Shown: piece after piece, positions 59,560 to 64,000 of the stretch
Position numbering within the stretch: position 1 is the stretch's first letter
Layout of the letters: every line of letters begins with the position of its first letter
Origin: Rhodanobacter glycinis
GTDB taxonomy: Bacteria; Pseudomonadota; Gammaproteobacteria; Xanthomonadales; Rhodanobacteraceae
Length of the DNA: 64,000 nucleotides
Direction: 5' to 3'
Assembly: GCF_006438785.1 (NCBI RefSeq)
Contig: NZ_RCZB01000002.1
Span: 496,001 to 560,000, forward strand
The notes under the pieces: model-generated
The model's database searches: none
The model's input: the letters and a program-made list of their open reading frames with translations, nothing else
What the model was told of the DNA's origin: nothing
Program-made: the position numbers and the translations under genes

Positions 59560-60429
59560 GTGCGGGCGATGCTGCCGCAGCGGAGTGGCCGCGAACCGGG
59601 GCATGACCACCGGCAGCACTGGCTGGCGCTGGTGGTGGCCGTGTTGTTGCATGCGGTATTCGTGGTGGCGATCTGGTACGGCATGCGTCCGCCGCCGACA
59701 ACCGCGCTGGCCCAGGCACAGCCCGACGAAGTGTTGCAGGTGCGCTTCATCGCCAGCACCCCGAACACCCTCGCCGAGCCACCGCCACTGCAGGCGCCAC
59801 CGCCGCCATCGAAACCCCGCGTGTTGCCGCGGCGACCGGAGCCGGTGGCAAAAAACGCGATGACCTTGCAGTTGCCGACGCCCAGGCCGGCCGCCGCGGC
59901 GCACCTGTATGACGAGCACGGCCAGCCGCTGCTGCCGGCCGCTGCCACCAGTGCGCCCGAGCCCGGCTATGTGCAACACCTGCCGCAAGGCGATGCGCGT
60001 GTCATGCAGCACACCGATCCGATCAAGTACAAGGCGACGCGCTTCGAGCAGTACTTTCCACCGCCGGGTGAAACGGCCGGTGGCGCGGCGGTTCGGCATG
60101 TGGTCGATGCCGTGGTGAAGTCGCAGGACGTGGACCTGCCCGGTGGCGTGCATCTGAAATGCATGACGGTGCTGGGCATTCCGACCCCGAATTGCATCAA
60201 TCCGCCCGCGCCGCCGTCAGCCAAGGACGGCGACGAACGTCTCAGCATGGCGCCAGCCAGTCCGCTGGACGGCGCGGCGCATGCGCCAAAAAAGCCCGCC
60301 GAGGAGGCATGCGTCGCCATGTATCGTGCCGGCAAGCCGCTGGTGTGGGGGTGCCCGGTGGATACCCCGAACCGTGCGGTTGATGCGGAGTTGCGTGATC
60401 GCGCCGCAGGTGCCGCCCGCGCTCACTGA
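59560..60429 (+). CDS. TonB-like single-span protein with four-cysteine C-terminal domain (short paralogue)
   Basis: 289 residues from GTG 59560 (ATG 59569 also possible). One membrane span (about 21-42) with an internal His (VLLHAVF) as in TonB and TolA, then a Pro-rich linker (about 74-92). The C-terminal region has ATRFEQYFPPPGET, VDLPGGVHLKC and four cysteines (201, 212, 251, 265). The downstream gene is a longer paralogue with the same C-terminal domain. In Xanthomonas similar genes are called transmembrane repetitive proteins. Function unknown. Confidence 0.8.
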   Translation: MRAMLPQRSGREPGHDHRQHWLALVVAVLLHAVFVVAIWYGMRPPPTTALAQAQPDEVLQVRFIASTPNTLAEPPPLQAPPPPSKPRVLPRRPEPVAKNAMTLQLPTPRPAAAAHLYDEHGQPLLPAAATSAPEPGYVQHLPQGDARVMQHTDPIKYKATRFEQYFPPPGETAGGAAVRHVVDAVVKSQDVDLPGGVHLKCMTVLGIPTPNCINPPAPPSAKDGDERLSMAPASPLDGAAHAPKKPAEEACVAMYRAGKPLVWGCPVDTPNRAVDAELRDRAAGAARAH

Positions 60430-60434
60430 GTGTC

Positions 60435-62465
60435 ATGCGGAACCACGGCTGCGCCCGTTACACTGGCCGCATGCCCTTGCCGCCCCCGGATCAACCTGCC
60501 GGCCGTTCCGCCAATCCTGCGCGGATCATGCTGAACTCGCCGCTGGCAGCGGCCAGCCGGGCGCGGGTCTATCACCAGCGCACCCGGCAGCGCCCGCGCG
60601 AAAGCGGCCTGCGCGTACTCGCCGCGGTGGGTGCGTTGGTGGTGCATCTGTTGTTCCTGTTCGCTTTCGTGCTCGGCCCGGCGTACGAGCTGAAATTGCC
60701 GCCGGAGTCGGCCCAGCAGTTTCTGCAGGTACGCCTGATCGAGCCACCCGAACCGCCACCGCCGCCGCCCGTGCGCGGCACGCCACCGAAAGAACGCGGG
60801 CCGCGCCACCAGGGTCGCAGCAGTCGGCCCTTACCGAGCAGCGAGCGCAGTGCCTTTACGCAGGCTGTGGCGGTGGTGCAACCGGTGCCGGCCACGGCGC
60901 CACCGGCGATCGCCAAGGCGACAAAGCCACGCGCGCCGGCGCCGAAACCCGTGGCAGCGCCACCGCCGCCGGTGAGCCTGCCGCAACCGGCACCGGCGCC
61001 GGAGCTGCAACCCATCCCACTGGCGGGCGAGCCGCCGTCGGTGACGCTGCCGACGCCCGCGTTGCAACCACCGGTGCCGCCGAAGTTCCAGCCCGAGTCG
61101 GTACGCAAGCCGCAACTGGAAGGTACCCAGCCACTGCCGCCTCCGGCCTCGCTGGCGCTGCCGGAAGTATCGGCACCGTCGTCACCGCCCATCACCGTTT
61201 CCAGCATTGCGTTGAATGCCGAGGTGCCCAAATCCAGCTCGCCCGCCAGCGTAACGCCGGCCCGTGCGCAGCTGCCTGCCGCGCCGCCCGTGCCCGAAAT
61301 GCAGCCGATCCCGCTGCCGGCCCAGCCATCGCCCAGTGTGAACCTGCAGGCGCAACTGAGCGTGCCGGCGCCGACCGTGCCCACGGAAAAGCCGCAGGTG
61401 CAGGCACCGAGCATTGAAGTAGCCGAGGCCGAACTCGAAGCGGTGCCGCTGACCCCGGCAGCACCGGCGCAGGCGGCGATGGCAGCGCCAGCGGTGAAGA
61501 TCGACGTTGCGGACACGGCGCCGAAGACAGCCGTCCAGCCGTCCATCGAGCGGCCGCAACTGAGCGCCCCGCCGACTGTCTCGACAGCGGCTGCCGCAAC
61601 TGCCAGCAAGCCAGCACAGGCGCCGTCAGCCGACACCACGGAGCAACCCTCGGCGCACGAGATCACCCCGAGCCCGGGCGAAGTCAACAGCGGTCGCGAT
61701 GTCAGCAGCGCGCCCAATGCAACACCGCAAGGCAGCGACACGGCCGTCCCTGGCGAGCCTGACGGCGCGACTGCCGCGCCGGAAAATGCCGGCAGCAACA
61801 CCGCCGCGGTACAGCCGACAGCAGGGAAGGGCAGCGACAAGGGCCGCAGCGGCAAGCAGCAGGGCATCGGTCAGCCCGGTGGCAACCGGCCCGGTGCCGA
61901 CCAGGGCAGTCTCGCCCCGGGCGCGCTGCAGGGGCAGGTCGGCAGTTACGTGCAGCTGAAGCCGCGCGGCGATACCGAAGTCATGAGCCACGGCACGCCG
62001 AACATCGGCTACCGGTCGACCCGCTTCGAACAGGACTGGGCACCCGAAGGCGAGAGTTCGATCGACACCGCACTGCGCCATGCCGTGGAAAAGACCACCG
62101 TGAAGCACACCTTCCATCTGCCGCGCGGCGTGCGTGTCGAATGTGCGGTGATGCCGCTGCTGCCGATGTCGCTGCTCGGCTGCAAGAATCCCGACCCGCC
62201 GCCGAAGCCGGTCGACGCGAAGGTCTACGAACGCATGCATCTCGCGCCCGCCAACCCGCTGGCACCACCGGCGCCGGCAGTCAGCAGTGCGGCGCCGGCA
62301 CCCATGGTCAAGTTCGACAACAGCGCAGAATGCGCGGCGGCCCGGGTCGCCGGCAGCCCACCGCCGCCCGGTTGCGAGGGCATCGTGCTGCCAGTCAAGC
62401 CGGCGGGCAGGCCCGCGTCTTCATCCAGCTCGTCGTGGGTACCGGCCAGCGATCAGTTCCATTGA
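60435..62465 (+). CDS. TonB-like transmembrane repetitive protein (long paralogue)
   Basis: 676 residues from ATG 60435 (ATG 60471 is an alternative). A cytoplasmic N-terminus, one span near 60-83 containing VVHLLFLF, then some 400 residues of Pro/Ala/Pro-Gln-rich repeats, a Gly/Gln-rich stretch (about 475-505), and a C-terminal domain paralogous to its neighbour: STRFEQDWAPEGES, HLPRGVRVEC, and cysteines at about 570, 583, 633 and 647. It begins 5 bases after the upstream stop, so the two are co-expressed. Long repeats could stretch across the periplasm. Confidence 0.82.
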   Translation: MRNHGCARYTGRMPLPPPDQPAGRSANPARIMLNSPLAAASRARVYHQRTRQRPRESGLRVLAAVGALVVHLLFLFAFVLGPAYELKLPPESAQQFLQVRLIEPPEPPPPPPVRGTPPKERGPRHQGRSSRPLPSSERSAFTQAVAVVQPVPATAPPAIAKATKPRAPAPKPVAAPPPPVSLPQPAPAPELQPIPLAGEPPSVTLPTPALQPPVPPKFQPESVRKPQLEGTQPLPPPASLALPEVSAPSSPPITVSSIALNAEVPKSSSPASVTPARAQLPAAPPVPEMQPIPLPAQPSPSVNLQAQLSVPAPTVPTEKPQVQAPSIEVAEAELEAVPLTPAAPAQAAMAAPAVKIDVADTAPKTAVQPSIERPQLSAPPTVSTAAAATASKPAQAPSADTTEQPSAHEITPSPGEVNSGRDVSSAPNATPQGSDTAVPGEPDGATAAPENAGSNTAAVQPTAGKGSDKGRSGKQQGIGQPGGNRPGADQGSLAPGALQGQVGSYVQLKPRGDTEVMSHGTPNIGYRSTRFEQDWAPEGESSIDTALRHAVEKTTVKHTFHLPRGVRVECAVMPLLPMSLLGCKNPDPPPKPVDAKVYERMHLAPANPLAPPAPAVSSAAPAPMVKFDNSAECAAARVAGSPPPPGCEGIVLPVKPAGRPASSSSSSWVPASDQFH

Positions 62466-62498
62466 GTTGTGCGGACGTCGCCGCTGCGCAGCTTGCCC

Positions 62499-63524
62499 TC
62501 AGCCTCGGTCCAGCGGACTCAGTACACCGTGGCCACCGCGATTGAGTACATGCGTATAGATCTGGGTGGTAGCGACATCCTTGTGGCCGAGCAGTTCCTG
62601 GACCGTGCGGATGTCATATCCGGATTCCAGCAGGTGCGTGGCGAACGAGTGGCGCAGCGTGTGCGCACTCACCAGCTTGGCGATATCGGCGGCGCGGCAC
62701 GCCTTCTTCAAGGCACGCGAGAGTATGGCGTCGTCAAAATGATGCCGACGCTCGATATCTTCGCGTGGATCACGGGAACGATGCGTAGCGGGAAACACGT
62801 ACTGCCAGCCGATCTCCCGCGGGGCATTCGGATACTTGCGTGCCAGCGCGTGCGGCAGCCATGTCGCGCCAAATCCCTCGTTTAGATCAACCTCGTGCAG
62901 CAGACGGGCACGTTCGATCTCGCGCAGCAACGGTTCGGCCAGCGATCGCGGCAGCATGGTGCGGCGGTCCTTGCCACCCTTGCCGTCGCGGATGGTGATT
63001 TCATTGCGTGCGAAATCCACGTCCTTGATCCGCAGCCGCAGCGCTTCCATCAGGCGCATGCCGGTGCCGTACAGCAGGCTCGCCAGTAGCCAGGGTCGAC
63101 CGTCCATCCTGGCCAGCACGCGCGTGATCTCGTCACGCGAAAGCACAGTCGGCACATGCTGCGACCGCTTGGCCCGCACCACCCCTTCCATCCATGGCAG
63201 GTCGATACCCAGCACCTGCTTGTACAGGAACAGCAGTGCCGCCAACGCCTGGTTTTGCGTCGTCGCCGCCACCTTGCCCTCAACCGCCAAATGCGACAGA
63301 AACCCCTCGACCTCGGCTTCGCCCATATCGCGCGGATGCCGCTTGCCATTGGCCAGGATGAAGCGGCGGATCCAGCCGACATAGACCGTCTCGGTACGCA
63401 TGCTGTAATGCTTCAGCCGCAACACCCGCCGCACTTCGTCCATCAACCGCGGCGCGGCCGAACCACCGACCATACGGTTTATTCCTGCGCTTCCGGGGCC
63501 ATAAGACATAGCGCTTCGCTCCAC
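62499..63524 (-). CDS. intI: integron integrase (IntI-type tyrosine recombinase)
   Basis: 341 residues. Catalytic residues of the tyrosine recombinase: Arg157 (GTGMRLME), His288 and Arg291 ([11 protein letters not shown]), His314 (LLGHKD), Tyr323 (TTQIYTHV). The IntI-specific extra domain is present between patches II and III ([14 protein letters not shown] then RHHFDD, about 240-265), which separates integron integrases from XerC/D. The N-terminus could begin at 63524, 63509, 63473 or 63443 ([14 protein letters not shown]). It reads away from the cassette side, the standard integron layout. The gene looks intact. Confidence 0.95.
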   Translation of the reverse strand: MERSAMSYGPGSAGINRMVGGSAAPRLMDEVRRVLRLKHYSMRTETVYVGWIRRFILANGKRHPRDMGEAEVEGFLSHLAVEGKVAATTQNQALAALLFLYKQVLGIDLPWMEGVVRAKRSQHVPTVLSRDEITRVLARMDGRPWLLASLLYGTGMRLMEALRLRIKDVDFARNEITIRDGKGGKDRRTMLPRSLAEPLLREIERARLLHEVDLNEGFGATWLPHALARKYPNAPREIGWQYVFPATHRSRDPREDIERRHHFDDAILSRALKKACRAADIAKLVSAHTLRHSFATHLLESGYDIRTVQELLGHKDVATTQIYTHVLNRGGHGVLSPLDRG

Positions 63525-63606
63525 TCAATATGCAAAGGTCATCCTCGCCCCTTCTCACGGCACCCACCATGCGGCAAACCCTTGTCAGTCCGTGAGATTT
63601 GTCCGC

Positions 63607-63635
63607 TTGACGAAGAGCGTCCTAGAGCTGAACAT
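63607..63635 (+). promoter_or_regulatory. possible cassette promoter upstream of the recombination core
   Basis: A TTGACG -35 (63607-63612) with a weak GAACAT -10 (63630-63635) at 17-bp spacing reads toward the cassette. The 63525-63670 interval between intI and the GTT core is where attI and the cassette promoter normally lie; no ORF is present. Confidence 0.3.
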
Positions 63636-63670
63636 CCAATGCATATGGCCCAATGTGGGGTCTAATAAGC

Positions 63671-63677
63671 GTTAGAT
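63671..63677 (+). other. integron recombination core (attI/cassette junction)
   Basis: GTTAGAT fits the GTTRRRY core of integron recombination sites. It stands 146 bases from the integrase reading-frame end and 15 bases before the first cassette ATG, where an attI-cassette junction is expected. Base composition drops to its right. Confidence 0.7.
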
Positions 63678-63691
63678 GTCATTGGTGAGAA

Positions 63692-64000
63692 ATGCGCGAA
63701 ATTGAAGGAATCGAAGAAGCGATCGAGATTTTGCGCCCCCACTGGGCCGCGATCGAAGACGACTTCAACCGTGAGAACGAGCGTTTCAAAGCGCTATTCG
63801 CACGCGATCACGACACCCTTGGGCGTGTACTCAAGTGTCACCTAATCGTCGAGCACTATCTTGGTCGGTTTCTAGCGGCACACTTCAATCTCAATAACAT
63901 CAGTAGTGCAAAGCTTTCGTTCTTCCAAAAAGCTACGCTTCTTCCCGACTCCGCTGAATCGGCCGCTTTCGTAAAGCCCGGTATTTTGCGGCTCAACGCC
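63692..64000 (+). CDS. first integron cassette gene, truncated by the window edge
   Basis: Open from ATG 63692 to the window end: 103 residues seen, no stop. It begins MREIEGIEEAIEILRPHWAA, then NRENERFKALFARDHDTLGR, VLKCHLIVEHYLGRFLAAHF and ends FVKPGILRLNA. It is mostly helical with a HxxxEHYL pattern; the shape resembles HEPN-like helical proteins, but that is a guess and the C-terminus is missing. GC content is clearly lower than in the chromosome to the left, as expected for a cassette. Confidence 0.75.
   Translation, partial: MREIEGIEEAIEILRPHWAAIEDDFNRENERFKALFARDHDTLGRVLKCHLIVEHYLGRFLAAHFNLNNISSAKLSFFQKATLLPDSAESAAFVKPGILRLNA

Noticed and set aside
59377..62523. A 13-base direct match (TCCAGCGGACTCA) at 59377 and 62511 flanking the two TonB-like genes, as if a mobile unit
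   Set aside because: Many 13-base matches are expected by chance in 64 kb, the two copies differ immediately outside, and no recombinase marks the left side.
63525..63670. Clear LexA box controlling the integrase
   Set aside because: No convincing LexA palindrome is seen in the interval, although SOS control is common for intI genes.

Overview
The window is a high-GC gammaproteobacterial chromosome segment. The gene order (aspS, ruvC-ruvA-kup-ruvB, the tol-pal operon, queE/queC), the DLDQA-type RNB protein, the TonB-like 'transmembrane repetitive' proteins and the alpha-amino-acid ester hydrolase point to Xanthomonadales (Lysobacterales), most likely Rhodanobacteraceae (Rhodanobacter/Dyella/Luteibacter-like). 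This is inferred from gene content; no 16S rRNA gene is present.

Layout. 1-4.5 kb: aspS, a small alpha/beta hydrolase, a YebC-family regulator, ruvC and ruvA. 4.5-7.6 kb: the potassium transporter kup lies between ruvA and ruvB, and a REP-like palindrome precedes ruvB. 7.6-13 kb: the cell-envelope operon ybgC-tolQ-tolR-tolA-tolB-pal-cpoB. 13-14.7 kb: queuosine precursor genes queE and queC, then tRNA-Lys(TTT) with its own promoter and terminator. 14.7-20 kb (minus strand): a hybrid sensor kinase, a TVP38/VTT membrane protein, a CMP/dCMP-type deaminase and glnS. 20-25.5 kb: a DUF2007 protein, apt, an anchored unknown protein, oxyR, and a divergent M1 aminopeptidase. The oxyR/M1 gap holds a near-consensus OxyR site and what looks like a structured, terminator-ended small RNA. 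25.8-29 kb: aldo/keto reductase, a lower-GC yefM-yoeB toxin-antitoxin pair with an extended antitoxin, and a CurA-type NADP oxidoreductase. 29.2-36.2 kb: a 1366-residue membrane protein of unknown function, prmC, a palindromic repeat, and dxs. 36.3-46.5 kb: iron-permease-like protein, HNH nuclease, SapC protein, GNAT acetyltransferase, RNB-domain nuclease, DUF4105 membrane protein, large lipoprotein hydrolase, repeat-rich gap, and alpha-amino-acid ester hydrolase. 46.7-49.6 kb: acyl-CoA dehydrogenase, LEA-like lipoprotein and a SET-domain methyltransferase.

49.7-56.8 kb is a tightly coupled operon: two RDD proteins, a SpoIIM-family protein, DUF4129, DUF4350, MoxR ATPase and DUF58. Its genes overlap by one to eleven bases, so the products probably act as one membrane-associated MoxR chaperone system. 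A 208-bp inverted-repeat element separates it from a convergent EF-G2-like GTPase gene.

59.5-62.5 kb holds two tandem TonB-like paralogues that share a C-terminal domain with four cysteines. The right edge (62.5-64 kb) is the start of a chromosomal integron: a complete IntI-type integrase on the minus strand, a GTTRRRY recombination core at 63671-63677, and the first, truncated cassette gene of visibly lower GC.

The most interesting signals are the putative OxyR-controlled small RNA, the integron and its first cassette, the four-cysteine TonB-like pair, the fused 1366-residue membrane protein, and the extended YefM antitoxin with a recognisable paired operator.
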